A stretch of DNA of 64,000 nt, from positions 62,001 to 126,000 of the forward strand of contig NZ_FOTE01000003.1 in NCBI RefSeq assembly GCF_900114475.1. Direction: 5' to 3'. The stretch's first letter is position 1, and each line of letters opens with the position of its first letter. Positions 52,829 through 61,738 of the stretch are shown here, in pieces. The notes beneath the pieces are model-generated. The model did no database searches and had not been told where the DNA came from. It saw nothing but the letters and a program-made list of their open reading frames with translations. The translations under genes were made by a program, and so were the position numbers. The stretch comes from Paenibacillus sp. 1_12. Its GTDB lineage: Bacteria; Bacillota; Bacilli; Paenibacillales; NBRC-103111.

Positions 52829-53147
52829 CCGCTAAACCTCCACTTAACTTTTATAATCCTATCATTATAGCAGAATCTTATCGGCGACCCAATTCGACCT
52901 TACTCGATAAATAAATACAGGAAAATACAAAAAAATAGCAACGGATATTGGGTTCAAACGTATAGATTAGACACAGGGTTGCATCATTAATATAAGCACC
53001 CCAGATAATAAAAAACTAAAAATTTATATGAGATTGCGCCGCAAATCCCTATGTAGCACATTGAGTTAGCGTCGTAAACATGGTAGACTTTTATAGTAAT
53101 AAAGTCACGGTTATCTCATGAAAAGTTTGAGGAGTGTGTTTTCGTTA
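52829..53147. other. Gene-free intergenic region
   Basis: AT-rich sequence between the divergent hydrolase and AI-2E-type transporter genes. It holds probable -10 boxes for both directions (ATTATA at about 52864 for the minus strand; TATAGTAAT near 53091 for the plus strand). I see no reading frame, RNA motif or repeat in it. Confidence 0.6.
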
Positions 53148-54191
53148 ATGGAGTTTCTAAAAAAACTTTTTGCAAATGTAACCGTAAAAAGATTCTCGAT
53201 TCTTGTCTTAATTTCGTTACTCTTAATCAGTCTGGGGGGCATGCTGAATCTCGTCTTGCTAACATTTTTATTGGCTTATATCATCAACAGTCTCCAGGTC
53301 TATATCTCAAGGAAAATAAATCGATACGTTCGAATCAATGATAAAATCGTTGTGATCACTATCTATATAGTGCTGATTATTTTGCTGGTCTCAGGCATAT
53401 CCAATGTGCTGCCTAAAATCATCTCACAGTATAAAGCGATTTCAGACGGATTGATTCATCGCTATAACACTCCTGCTAATGATTGGCTTTCCGAGTATGT
53501 GATGAATACGATCATAGGTCTTGACTTTCAATCCTATACAAGACAAGGTCTTGGTTATGTATTTAAAGTGGGAGATTGGGGTAAAACGTTCTTTTTGTCT
53601 GTATTGCTGAGCTTGTTCTTCCTGTTAGAAAAAACTCGGATTAAAAATTTTACTGGGAAGTTTAAGACGAGTAAAATCGGATGGTTCTATGACGAAATGG
53701 AGTATTTTAGCCAGAAATTCATCGTTTCCTTCGGTAAGGTAATAGAAGCGCAGATCCTAATTGCGATTTTTAATACGATTTTCACTACAATTGGGCTGTG
53801 GATTCTTGGATTTCATTACTTGGTTGCCTTATCAATTGTCGTTTTTCTGCTAAGTTTGATTCCTGTTGCGGGTGTTATCATTTCGTTAATCCCGCTCAGT
53901 ATTATTGGCCTTCAGCTTGGCGGAATCATGATGGTTGTCTATCTCATTGTGATGATTATGGTTATTCATGCCTTTGAAAGCTATTTCCTGAATCCAAGAT
54001 TAATGTCATCCAAGACGAAGCTTCCCATGTTTTACACGTTTGTGATCCTTATATTCTCGGAGCATTTCTTCGGTATTTGGGGTTTAATTATTGGTGTTCC
54101 GGTGTTTGTCTTCCTATTGGATATTCTGGATGTGAACTATAGAGAAGAGATCGCGGATAAACAAAAATCAAAGTACGAATCTATAAAATAA
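53148..54191 (+). CDS. AI-2E (YdiK/TqsA) family membrane transporter
   Basis: About 347 residues with seven or more hydrophobic helices. The C-terminal signature LSIVVFLLSLIPVAGVIISL, IPLSIIGLQLG and ESYFLNPRLMSSKTKLP, with IFSEHFFGIWGLIIGVPVFV, defines the AI-2E/UPF0118 family. Members export autoinducer-2 or act as Na+/H+ antiporters; the cargo here is unknown. The start is uncertain: GAGGAG at 53129 supports ATG 53148 better than ATG 53118, although the spacing (13) is long. A terminator follows at 54203. Confidence 0.88.
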   Translation: MEFLKKLFANVTVKRFSILVLISLLLISLGGMLNLVLLTFLLAYIINSLQVYISRKINRYVRINDKIVVITIYIVLIILLVSGISNVLPKIISQYKAISDGLIHRYNTPANDWLSEYVMNTIIGLDFQSYTRQGLGYVFKVGDWGKTFFLSVLLSLFFLLEKTRIKNFTGKFKTSKIGWFYDEMEYFSQKFIVSFGKVIEAQILIAIFNTIFTTIGLWILGFHYLVALSIVVFLLSLIPVAGVIISLIPLSIIGLQLGGIMMVVYLIVMIMVIHAFESYFLNPRLMSSKTKLPMFYTFVILIFSEHFFGIWGLIIGVPVFVFLLDILDVNYREEIADKQKSKYESIK

Positions 54192-54202
54192 ATCAGTTGT
54201 CA

Positions 54203-54250
54203 GGGACGTAGCGCGACGGTATGTTATCGTCGACGGCGTCCCTTATTTCA
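54203..54250 (+). terminator. Rho-independent terminator
   Basis: GGGACG (54203-54208) pairs with CGTCCC (54237-54242), enclosing a second stem (CGACGGTATG...CGTCG), followed by TTATTTC. It ends the AI-2E-type gene. Bases 54251-54376 hold a possible decayed frame but nothing nameable. Confidence 0.7.
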
Positions 54251-54403
54251 TCAACCCCAATATAGAGTCGCAGTTGGATGATGATTTCAAGGACCGGCTG
54301 AAGGCGATGTGTTCAAAGCAAAGGGTGAGGCCGAAGGACAGACGGAGATTTATTCGCAAGAGGCTGACGCAATTAGAGTGACCTGGGCAGCAACCGCCGA
54401 TGG

Positions 54404-55015
54404 TCACTTTTTTTGCTTCCATTTATGGTAAATCAGGAATGTTATCAGCAGGAACAATACGTACACAGATATTGACAGAAGCAGACTGTGCGTATCCGAG
54501 GTTAAGCTGCTCCCAATAAAAGCAAACAAAAGCATCGCAGGCATTTTTCCGATGGCAGAAGCTGCAGCAAAAGGAAGCAGCCGGATGGAGAGAACGGCCG
54601 GATAAATATTGACGACCGCTTGTGGAATAAAAGGCATTAACCGAGCGAATAAAATCGTCATGAACGGGTTGCGTTCTATCCTTTCATGCAGCTTCTCCAG
54701 ACGATTAAATTTGGACAAAAAAGCTCTGGCCTGATTTTGAAAGAACGTTCGTGCCAGTAAAAAGATGAACACTGAAGCAACCGAAGCAGCAGTCCAACTG
54801 ATCAACGCTCCTGCCCATGGACCATACACAAAACCAAGCAGTCCGATGATGACTTTATATGGAACGACGGGGATGAAAATAAAACCCATAGCTATGAGAA
54901 ACACAACATATAGAGGAGCATCCCCATTTTGCATCCAAAACAGAATTTCATCCTGATACAGGAAAAAGATCACAAGCATGGCCGCATAGGTAAGACCGGT
55001 ATACCATTTTTTCAT
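54404..55015 (-). CDS. TVP38/TMEM64 (DedA-like VTT) family membrane protein
   Basis: 203 residues with about five helices. FIFIPVVPYKVIIGLLGFVY, then GPWAGALISWTAASVASVFI, and RNPFMTILFARLMPFIPQAV with VNIYPAVLSIRLLPFA are the VTT-domain motifs (the F-x-R-x-x-P-x-x-P box). The superfamily includes phospholipid scramblases and undecaprenyl-phosphate flippases; this protein's substrate is unknown. AAGGAG precedes ATG 55015. A hairpin AGTGACC/GGTCACT with seven T (54377-54417) overlaps the stop codon. The DUF6953 gene upstream on the same strand is 35 bases away. Confidence 0.9.
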   Translation of the reverse strand: MKKWYTGLTYAAMLVIFFLYQDEILFWMQNGDAPLYVVFLIAMGFIFIPVVPYKVIIGLLGFVYGPWAGALISWTAASVASVFIFLLARTFFQNQARAFLSKFNRLEKLHERIERNPFMTILFARLMPFIPQAVVNIYPAVLSIRLLPFAAASAIGKMPAMLLFAFIGSSLTSDTHSLLLSISVYVLFLLITFLIYHKWKQKK

Positions 55016-55050
55016 GAGCTCTCCTTATGAACAACACGGAAGCATTTAAT

Positions 55051-55287
55051 CTAAGTCCAACCCCAAAAGAAACCGTCCCGATCCCAGGCTACACGGCCCT
55101 TGTGCAGTTTTTTGAAAATCTTTTTGACTTCCTTCGATATGGACGGGTTGCCATTGTCATTCACATAAATAAATGATTCGCCAAAGTTGTCAGTAATATA
55201 AGTAACGGCTTGTGCTTGATATAAAATTCCGGCAAATCTTACTTCCTTCAACATCCATTCAGCTACTTCTTCTGCTGTAATTTCCAT
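55051..55287 (-). CDS. DUF6953 family protein
   Basis: 78 residues: VAEWMLKEVRFAGILYQAQA, YITDNFGESFIYVNDNGNPS and VAWDRDGFFWGW match the short DUF6953 family of Firmicutes and others. No function is known; the pattern suggests a small winged-helix-like fold. GGGAG is 7 bases before the ATG. Probably cotranscribed with the downstream VTT-domain gene. Confidence 0.8.
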   Translation of the reverse strand: MEITAEEVAEWMLKEVRFAGILYQAQAVTYITDNFGESFIYVNDNGNPSISKEVKKIFKKLHKGRVAWDRDGFFWGWT

Positions 55288-55370
55288 ATGAATCGCTCCC
55301 TAGCTGTAATATGATTATTTATTAATATACCATATAATAGACAGAAGTTTGAAAAAAGGAGAAATTGTAC

Positions 55371-56711
55371 GTGCGAAGCTATTTGATATTGGGAATGTGT
55401 GGGTTATTTCTTATTCAATATTTTGCCCGCCTGCAGTGGCTGGAGCCTATTATTGTTGTGATGACGCTGATCGCTTTTGCGGGAAGTGCCACGAAGGCTA
55501 ACCCTACAGCGCGTTGGTATGGCATTGTTATGCTCGTTGTAGGTGTTACATTGGAATGGGGAAAGGGAACCGGATTTCAAGGGATCAGTGATGGCATCTC
55601 GATGAATCTTCCTTTATTGACTTTGGTCATACTGGTACCGCTGTTGTCCTTGCCTTTAAAGTTGGGTGGATATTTTAGCGCAATTCATCTGTTCTTGCAG
55701 GGTTTACGGCATCATCCGCGCAGTTTGTTTTCAGGCATCACGAGTGTTTTGTTTATTTTAGGCCCGATTTTGAACCTGGGGTCGGTTCGTATCGTGGATG
55801 AGCTGCTGAAGGATCTGAAGCTTCCTCCGGCATTGTTAGCCAAAAGCTATCTGGTCGGATTCTCGACGACGATGCTGTGGTCACCTTATTATGCAGCGGT
55901 GGGACTGGTGCTGTACTATTTGCAAATTCCGGTCACTGGCTATATGGCCTATGGGATTGGACTAGCTTTGCTGTTTCTTCTTACAGGAAACATTTTATTT
56001 GCAATTTCACTCAGTCGGCATCCTCTAAATATGGACTCTACCGAAACTGTTATCACAGAGGATACTGTGAAGGGGCATCGTCAAAAGCTGGTACAGTTAG
56101 GCATCATTATCGTGGCTTTGATGACGACTACGTTTTTATTGGAATCATTGACGCATTGGTCGATGCTGGTGATTGTGAGCCTGATTGCCATTGCTTTTCC
56201 GTTAGGGTGGGGGTTAGTGACAAAGGGCTGGAGTCGGCTAATGCCGCATTGGGTCGATTTCAGGGATCAATCCGTACCGCTTATGAATAATGAGATTGTA
56301 CTGTATACAAGTGCAGGTCTTTTGGGAAGAGCCATGCAGGGTACCGACTTCGGCAGTGGCATTGGATGGGCCCTCACTACGCTTGCGAATCAATCGTTTA
56401 TGCTTTTTGCTGTTTGTGTGGTCGTAACGATTGTCGCCGTCACTTTTATAGGCATCCATCCGATGGTCATTGTTACAGCGTTAGTGACACAGATGGACGC
56501 CGAGCAACTGGGTACCACGAATCCGATTTTGGCAATGCTGCTGATGCTGGCTTGGTCGATTTCATCCGTGTTAAGTCCTGTGAATCCGCTGAATTTGATG
56601 GTCAGCCGTTTAACGGGCCTTTCCGGGCTTCAGGTCGGACTTCGTTATAATGGCTGGCATCTGCTGCTCGTAGCTATGCTTGGTGTTGGGATCATAACCA
56701 TCATTCATTGA
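55371..56711 (+). CDS. Polytopic membrane protein, probable ion/organic-anion transporter-like
   Basis: 446 residues from GTG 55371, 9 bases after GGAG; TTG 55365 is too close. Ten to twelve membrane helices. Two repeated halves with a central break (LFILGPILNLGSVRIVDELL and LMLAWSISSVLSPVNPLNLM) and helix pairs separated by prolines resemble the DASS/CitM/ArsB ion-transporter superfamily. I cannot assign a substrate. It is divergent from the DUF6953 gene, and TATAAT at about 55333 is its likely -10 box. Confidence 0.7.
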   Translation: MRSYLILGMCGLFLIQYFARLQWLEPIIVVMTLIAFAGSATKANPTARWYGIVMLVVGVTLEWGKGTGFQGISDGISMNLPLLTLVILVPLLSLPLKLGGYFSAIHLFLQGLRHHPRSLFSGITSVLFILGPILNLGSVRIVDELLKDLKLPPALLAKSYLVGFSTTMLWSPYYAAVGLVLYYLQIPVTGYMAYGIGLALLFLLTGNILFAISLSRHPLNMDSTETVITEDTVKGHRQKLVQLGIIIVALMTTTFLLESLTHWSMLVIVSLIAIAFPLGWGLVTKGWSRLMPHWVDFRDQSVPLMNNEIVLYTSAGLLGRAMQGTDFGSGIGWALTTLANQSFMLFAVCVVVTIVAVTFIGIHPMVIVTALVTQMDAEQLGTTNPILAMLLMLAWSISSVLSPVNPLNLMVSRLTGLSGLQVGLRYNGWHLLLVAMLGVGIITIIH

Positions 56712-56843
56712 CGCGTTAATTTCCGTGAGCATGATGGTCAGCAAACCGATAAGTCAAAGGGATCTCAGATAAGAATGGATTTGCTTGCCGATATTACTTA
56801 TACTACAGGTATGATTCAGAACGATAAACAATGGAGTGGTGAA

Positions 56844-57104
56844 ATGAGCAAGGGAAGAGTATGGAATAAAGGAAAACGCAACGGGGGAGGCGGGCCGCCG
56901 GAAGGAAAAAGCAGCAAGGCTATTGCGGCAGCTAACAAAAGCAGTATTGCCCCACTACAAGAAGAGTCAACTGAACAAGCAGTTGTAAAAGAAGTAACCC
57001 GGGTCGATCAGATTAAACCGATGAATCGCGCCAATTGGGTATCAAGGCCAGCGAGAATTACGCCGGAGAAGCAGGGCGCTAAGAATACGGATACGCAGCT
57101 ATAA
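56844..57104 (+). CDS. Small basic, low-complexity protein
   Basis: 86 residues from ATG 56844 with GGAGTGG about 8 bases upstream. It is rich in Lys, Arg, Gly and Ala (MSKGRVWNKGKRNGGGGPPE, SKAIAAANKSS) with a Trp-Val-Ser-Arg-Pro tail, and is probably disordered. No family is recognised. The composition resembles nucleic-acid- or ribosome-associated tails, but nothing more can be said. A terminator follows. Confidence 0.55.
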   Translation: MSKGRVWNKGKRNGGGGPPEGKSSKAIAAANKSSIAPLQEESTEQAVVKEVTRVDQIKPMNRANWVSRPARITPEKQGAKNTDTQL

Positions 57105-57116
57105 CGCCGCTCCATA

Positions 57117-57152
57117 ACAAACGAACTTCCTAATCAGGGGGTTCGTTTTTTT
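57117..57152 (+). terminator. Rho-independent terminator
   Basis: AACGAAC and GGTTCGTT flank CC...GG in a stem centred near 57133, followed by seven T. It ends the small basic protein gene. Confidence 0.75.
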
Positions 57153-57253
57153 AATGTACGGGTAAAAATAAAGGAAACTTAAGGAAAATGTAGAAATGAT
57201 TCTGTACTTTATCAAAAAACTAACGTCATATTCTGTACATGAAAGGAACGACG

Positions 57254-58708
57254 ATGATCTCAATAACAGAAGCTTATGTGGATTCATTGGCGATTAACGC
57301 CAGCGCTATGAAAAATGGCCGCGATTTGGCCAAGAAGAAAAGCTTTCCAATGCTGGGTAAGTCAGCTGACGAATCGCTCATATTTGGCGAATGCAAGGGC
57401 AGCGGCAAGGAACCGTATCGCTGTTCAGTAGACTTTGTGAAGCCGGAGGAACCGGTTTTTCGCTGCTCCTGCCCGAGTCGGCAGTTTCCCTGCAAGCATA
57501 TACTTGGACTCATGTACGCTTATGCACTGGGTAGTTCTTTTGTGACTGCTGATATTCCAGCTGATATTGTGGGAAAAAGAGAGAAGGCGGAGAAGCGCGA
57601 AGAGAAGCGGGAGGAGAAGAAAAACGAACCTCAAGGTGAAGTCTCCCCCAAGAAGAAAAAGACAAATCAAGCGGCCTTGCTCAAAAAAATAGCTGCACAG
57701 CTTGAAGGTATTTCACTTTTGGAAAAGCTGATTCATCAGCTGACGCAGGCAGGACTCGGCAGTCTGGATAAAAAAACGTTAAAAACATTAGAGGATCAAT
57801 CGAAGCAATTGGGCAATTATTACATACCGGGACTGCAGATTGCTTTTCGTGGTCTACTGCTTGAGATCGGTTCTGCGAATGACTTGAAGGATAAAGAATC
57901 CATATATTCGGCAATCGTCGAGAACCTGGGAACTTTACATACGTTAGTTAAGAAAAGCCGCGATTATTTATCCGCACGACTGGATAATCCCGATTCCCCT
58001 ATCGATATCGAAACGACGCTGGAGGAGCGGATTGGTCATGCCTGGCAGCTTGCTGAGCTTAAGGAGCATGGGCGTGTGCGGTCTGGCGCGGAGCTGGTTC
58101 AATTGGCATTTCTGTCCTACACGGATCATGCGCGCGGCGAATTTGTCGATGAGGGGTATTGGGTTGACCTGAACTCCGGACGGATCGATATAACGCGCTC
58201 CTACCGCCCATTTCGAGCAGCCAAGCATATGCGTGAGGAAGACTCAGTTTATCAGGTGGTCATGCCACAGGAGCTGTTCATGTATCCGGGTGAGATTAAT
58301 GCTAGGGTACGCTATGAGGAGGCCGCGCTCCGTGATGCTGTTACGGGTGACTATGTCAAAATTCGCGATGCAGCCCATAGGATATTTCCGGATGCAATCA
58401 AACAGGTGAAAAATCAGATCAAAAACCCGTTATCGGAGAAGCATCCGGCTTTACTGCTGTCTTATGCTGAAATTAGGCGGATGGATAATGAATTTGTGAT
58501 AATGGACGAACAAGGGAAAGCGATAATACTGTCGGATGTTGCCTTTCCAGATCGTGCCACCACGCCGTTAATTCCTTTGTTGAATAAAGAGGTTGTACAT
58601 CATCAAGCGATGCTCGTTATATTTGGACACGATATGGAAACCAACCGACTGCGGGTCCAGCCGATAAGCATTGTGACATCTAATGAAATTATTCAATTGC
58701 TGTATTGA
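57254..58708 (+). CDS. SWIM zinc-finger protein of a MoxR-type system
   Basis: 484 residues. The SWIM zinc ligands are Cys71, Cys73, Cys80 and His82 in FRCSCPSRQFPCKH, a C-x-C-x6-C-x-H pattern that binds nucleic acid or protein. A Lys/Glu-rich charged segment (about 105-135) follows, and the rest is helical and unassigned. E. coli YehQ is a SWIM protein in a similar gene set. ATG 57254 follows AAAGGAACG; an upstream ATG at 57239 lacks a ribosome site. It is the first of four genes on the strand, with 64 bases before the next. Confidence 0.88.
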   Translation: MISITEAYVDSLAINASAMKNGRDLAKKKSFPMLGKSADESLIFGECKGSGKEPYRCSVDFVKPEEPVFRCSCPSRQFPCKHILGLMYAYALGSSFVTADIPADIVGKREKAEKREEKREEKKNEPQGEVSPKKKKTNQAALLKKIAAQLEGISLLEKLIHQLTQAGLGSLDKKTLKTLEDQSKQLGNYYIPGLQIAFRGLLLEIGSANDLKDKESIYSAIVENLGTLHTLVKKSRDYLSARLDNPDSPIDIETTLEERIGHAWQLAELKEHGRVRSGAELVQLAFLSYTDHARGEFVDEGYWVDLNSGRIDITRSYRPFRAAKHMREEDSVYQVVMPQELFMYPGEINARVRYEEAALRDAVTGDYVKIRDAAHRIFPDAIKQVKNQIKNPLSEKHPALLLSYAEIRRMDNEFVIMDEQGKAIILSDVAFPDRATTPLIPLLNKEVVHHQAMLVIFGHDMETNRLRVQPISIVTSNEIIQLLY

Positions 58709-58772
58709 AACATCAGATTGAGGCATCAGATTCGGATCATAAGGATGACTGAGAAGGTTAGGAGAAAATGTG

Positions 58773-60671
58773 ATGAGTATAGCTATTTTATCTGATTTAC
58801 AGCAAGAGATCCGGCGTCTTTTTATTGCGGGCAGCGGGCTGTCGGAAGGCGATCTTCGTTTGAAAAAAATATTGCCGCAGCTGCAAAAGCTTGGCGAAGC
58901 CGCGCCTATTTTCAATAGAGTGGCTCAATCACTCGCGCAGGTTGTGGAGCCGCAAAAAGGTGAGCAGGCGGCTGTAAGGCTGCTTGACCTTAGTATACTG
59001 GTGAATTCGATTTTATACACTCAAGGAACAACGGAGCCTGTAGGAAGCGGTACAGATAGCGTGGAGATTGAAGGGACGAACATTGCATTATCAACGACAA
59101 TTTCCCACCGGAAGCTTCATCCGGCTGTCGAGGCATTGACGTCTAAGGGACAGGGGAGAATGGAACAGCTTCGTCTGTCTTACGAGGAAGAATGCCTACA
59201 GGACTTCCGGATCATTCCCCTTGCTGTAGCTGCGCTTGATGATGGCTATGCGGAAGTTGCCGAATTCGTCTATGAGAAGGTTATTCCAGCTTATGGGAAC
59301 GATGCGCTTCCAACGCTTCGACAGCAATATAATCCGCAGGGTGGCAAATCCGATGGGCGGAGGCTCAGGCTGCTGCACCGTTTGCTTGATGCTTCCGGTA
59401 TGGACCTCTATCTTCAGGCTGCACAGGAGGGTTCTGTAGACGTCCGCTCGGCTGCAATCGAGTTATTAGGCCATTATCCCGAACAGGAAAGCCTTATTCT
59501 GGAGCAAGCTGATGATAAGAAAAAGGAGATTCGCAGCGCGGCATTTGCCGGTTTGGCGAAACTCGGAACGACCAAGGCGGTAGATCGTCTGTATCAGGCG
59601 TTAACCTCGACCAAGGATCGGGAGCTTGCCCTGGAGCCTGTTTCACATTGCCGCGCTGCTTCGCTTACAAGCAAGATTATTGCCAATGCTGAGGACAATT
59701 TGCAGAGAATCGTCAGCGGTCCGAATACAGCCGGAGCCAAGGATGCCACTGAAAATAAAGTAAGAGATGAAGCGATCAAGCAGCTGCTTGCCGATGTGCA
59801 GGCATTGGATGAAAAGCAGCCGGAGGAAGTTCTGGTATTTCTGGAAAAACTGCTCTCGACGTCCGCTTTTATGATTCCAGAAACAGAAGCGATTCAGCAG
59901 CAGGCTGCCAATCAGCTATTGTGGATGCATACACCGGAAGCCTATGAATTTGCTATCAGTTTACAGCATGAGCATAGCGGTAGATTTATTGCCCACAGCT
60001 TCCGTGCAGCCTATAAAGCATTATCACCTGAAGAGGTGTATAAGCGGTTTGCACCAGAGCTGGCAAATCCCAAAAAAACGACTGCCAAAGAGCTGCTGGG
60101 TGCGATACATAGGGTCACGCCTTCATTGTCCAAACAATTATCGGCATTGAATTGGGATACTGAGGGCTTCTCTGCTGGCTCTTCCTCTGAAGGCGAGTCT
60201 GCGTCTAAGCTGGACCCAAGATGGATTTATGTATTCGCCGAAATTGACGAGGAAGAGTTGGTATGGTGTCTGGCAGATCGTCCAGATCCGAAAATTGCCG
60301 CTTATATGGTAGGAAAGCTTCAATTGAAACCAAGCTTCAGAACTCACCGCACTTCATCGCTCCTGCTGTCGTTATTCCGAATTGGCTATAAGGAGGCACC
60401 CGAGCTGTTAATGGGCATTTTGGAGCAGGAAACAGTCAAAAATTTGTATTATTTAGACACCGGGCAGCGTGCGCTGCTGAATTTACTGCCGCGTTCCTAT
60501 GCTGACAGATTACACCAATTTGCTGAGACGCTTACGTATGAAAATATAAAAAATCAGATCGTTGAAATCGCTGAGACTGTCGCGATAAAGCCGGAAGAGT
60601 CCGCAGCGAATGAATCGAATATCGAAAAGGGGAAGGGATTATGGGGATGGATCAAAAACAAGATGTCTTAA
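58773..60671 (+). CDS. HEAT-repeat-like protein of the MoxR-type system
   Basis: 632 residues. Helical repeats are visible around 190-300, for example LLHRLLDASGMDLYLQAAQE, VRSAAIELLGHYP and DKKKEIRSAAFAGLAKLGTT, the last two having the Arg-Ser-Ala-Ala HEAT signature. The remainder is helical without catalytic motifs. It is a likely scaffold. ATG 58773 is 8 bases after GGAG; the in-frame GTG 58770 is closer. The C-terminus overlaps the ATPase gene by 31 bases, so the two are translationally coupled. E. coli YehI is a comparable large helical protein in the parallel neighbourhood. Confidence 0.85.
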   Translation: MSIAILSDLQQEIRRLFIAGSGLSEGDLRLKKILPQLQKLGEAAPIFNRVAQSLAQVVEPQKGEQAAVRLLDLSILVNSILYTQGTTEPVGSGTDSVEIEGTNIALSTTISHRKLHPAVEALTSKGQGRMEQLRLSYEEECLQDFRIIPLAVAALDDGYAEVAEFVYEKVIPAYGNDALPTLRQQYNPQGGKSDGRRLRLLHRLLDASGMDLYLQAAQEGSVDVRSAAIELLGHYPEQESLILEQADDKKKEIRSAAFAGLAKLGTTKAVDRLYQALTSTKDRELALEPVSHCRAASLTSKIIANAEDNLQRIVSGPNTAGAKDATENKVRDEAIKQLLADVQALDEKQPEEVLVFLEKLLSTSAFMIPETEAIQQQAANQLLWMHTPEAYEFAISLQHEHSGRFIAHSFRAAYKALSPEEVYKRFAPELANPKKTTAKELLGAIHRVTPSLSKQLSALNWDTEGFSAGSSSEGESASKLDPRWIYVFAEIDEEELVWCLADRPDPKIAAYMVGKLQLKPSFRTHRTSSLLLSLFRIGYKEAPELLMGILEQETVKNLYYLDTGQRALLNLLPRSYADRLHQFAETLTYENIKNQIVEIAETVAIKPEESAANESNIEKGKGLWGWIKNKMS

Positions 60672-61738
60672 GGCAGCCAGCCGAGCGATTATACGAACGA
60701 GAGCTAGAGGCTTTGAAGCAAGCGGATAAGGATGTCTTACCATCAGGGTGGAAGCTTTCTCCCAAATCTGTCCTGACGTTCATTACTGGAGGTACAGCAG
60801 GCGGAGTGGACATAACGCCCAAATATATCGGGAACCGTCGTCTGGTAGAGATGGCGATTGCCACGCTGCTGACCGACCGGGCATTGATGCTGATTGGCGA
60901 GCCGGGAACAGCCAAGTCTTGGCTTTCCGAGAATTTGACCGCTGCGATCCATGGGGATTCCTCCAAAGTCATTCAGGGAACGGCGGGCACAAGCGAGGAG
61001 CATATCCGCTATTCTTGGAACTATGCGATGCTGCTGGCGCAAGGACCATCGGATCAGGCGCTGATCAAAAGCCCAATTTTCCGAGCTATGGAGAGTGGTG
61101 GCATTACAAGATTTGAAGAAATTTCACGCTGCGCTTCAGAAGTTCAGGATGCATTAATATCGATTTTATCAGAAAAAACGATGTCGATTCCCGAGCTGGA
61201 CAGGGAACTGTCGGCGGCACGTGGATTTTCGGTGATTGCAACGGCGAACACTAGGGATCGTGGTGTTAACGAAATGTCGGCAGCTTTGAAACGGCGTTTT
61301 AATATTATTGTGCTTCCTGCGCCATCGGATATTGAAACCGAGGTAGGCATTGTCCGTAAACGAGTCGGCGAAATCTCCGCCAACTATGAGCTGAACGCTT
61401 CCCCTCCGGACGATGAGGCAGTGCGTAAGGTCGTAACGATTTTCCGTGAATTAAGAAGTGGGATGACAATAGACAGCAAGAACAAGATCAAGCCGCCAAG
61501 CGGTGTTATTTCTACTGCAGAAGCGATCTCCTTACTAACAGGAAGTATGGCGCTGGCAGCAAGCTTCGGTAACGGTACGATTACGGATGAAGATGTAGCG
61601 GCAGGACTTCAGGGTGCGATTGTTAAGGATGAAGAAAAAGATAGTTTAGTCTGGAAGGAATATTTGGAAAATGTGATGAAGAAGCGGGGATCATCATGGA
61701 GAAGTCTATACAACGCTTGCTCGGAGATGAACAATTGA
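60641..61738 (+). CDS. MoxR-type AAA+ ATPase
   Basis: 365 residues. Walker A is GEPGTAKS (86-93); the Walker B region is GITRFEEISR, with the sensor 1 motif VIATANTRDRG and the arginine region SAALKRRFN. Such ATPases act as chaperones that remodel partner complexes, usually with a von Willebrand A protein. E. coli YehL is similar. The N-terminal 60 residues are extra relative to minimal MoxR. ATG 60641 has GGGAAGGG upstream. It overlaps both the HEAT-like gene (31 bases) and the DUF5682-like gene (43 bases). Confidence 0.93.
   Translation: MGMDQKQDVLRQPAERLYERELEALKQADKDVLPSGWKLSPKSVLTFITGGTAGGVDITPKYIGNRRLVEMAIATLLTDRALMLIGEPGTAKSWLSENLTAAIHGDSSKVIQGTAGTSEEHIRYSWNYAMLLAQGPSDQALIKSPIFRAMESGGITRFEEISRCASEVQDALISILSEKTMSIPELDRELSAARGFSVIATANTRDRGVNEMSAALKRRFNIIVLPAPSDIETEVGIVRKRVGEISANYELNASPPDDEAVRKVVTIFRELRSGMTIDSKNKIKPPSGVISTAEAISLLTGSMALAASFGNGTITDEDVAAGLQGAIVKDEEKDSLVWKEYLENVMKKRGSSWRSLYNACSEMNN

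Noticed and set aside
54251-54376. Possible coding remnant (GDVFKAKGEAEGQTEIYSQE)
   Set aside because: Coding-like composition over about 35 codons only, with no start and no recognised family; too short to call.
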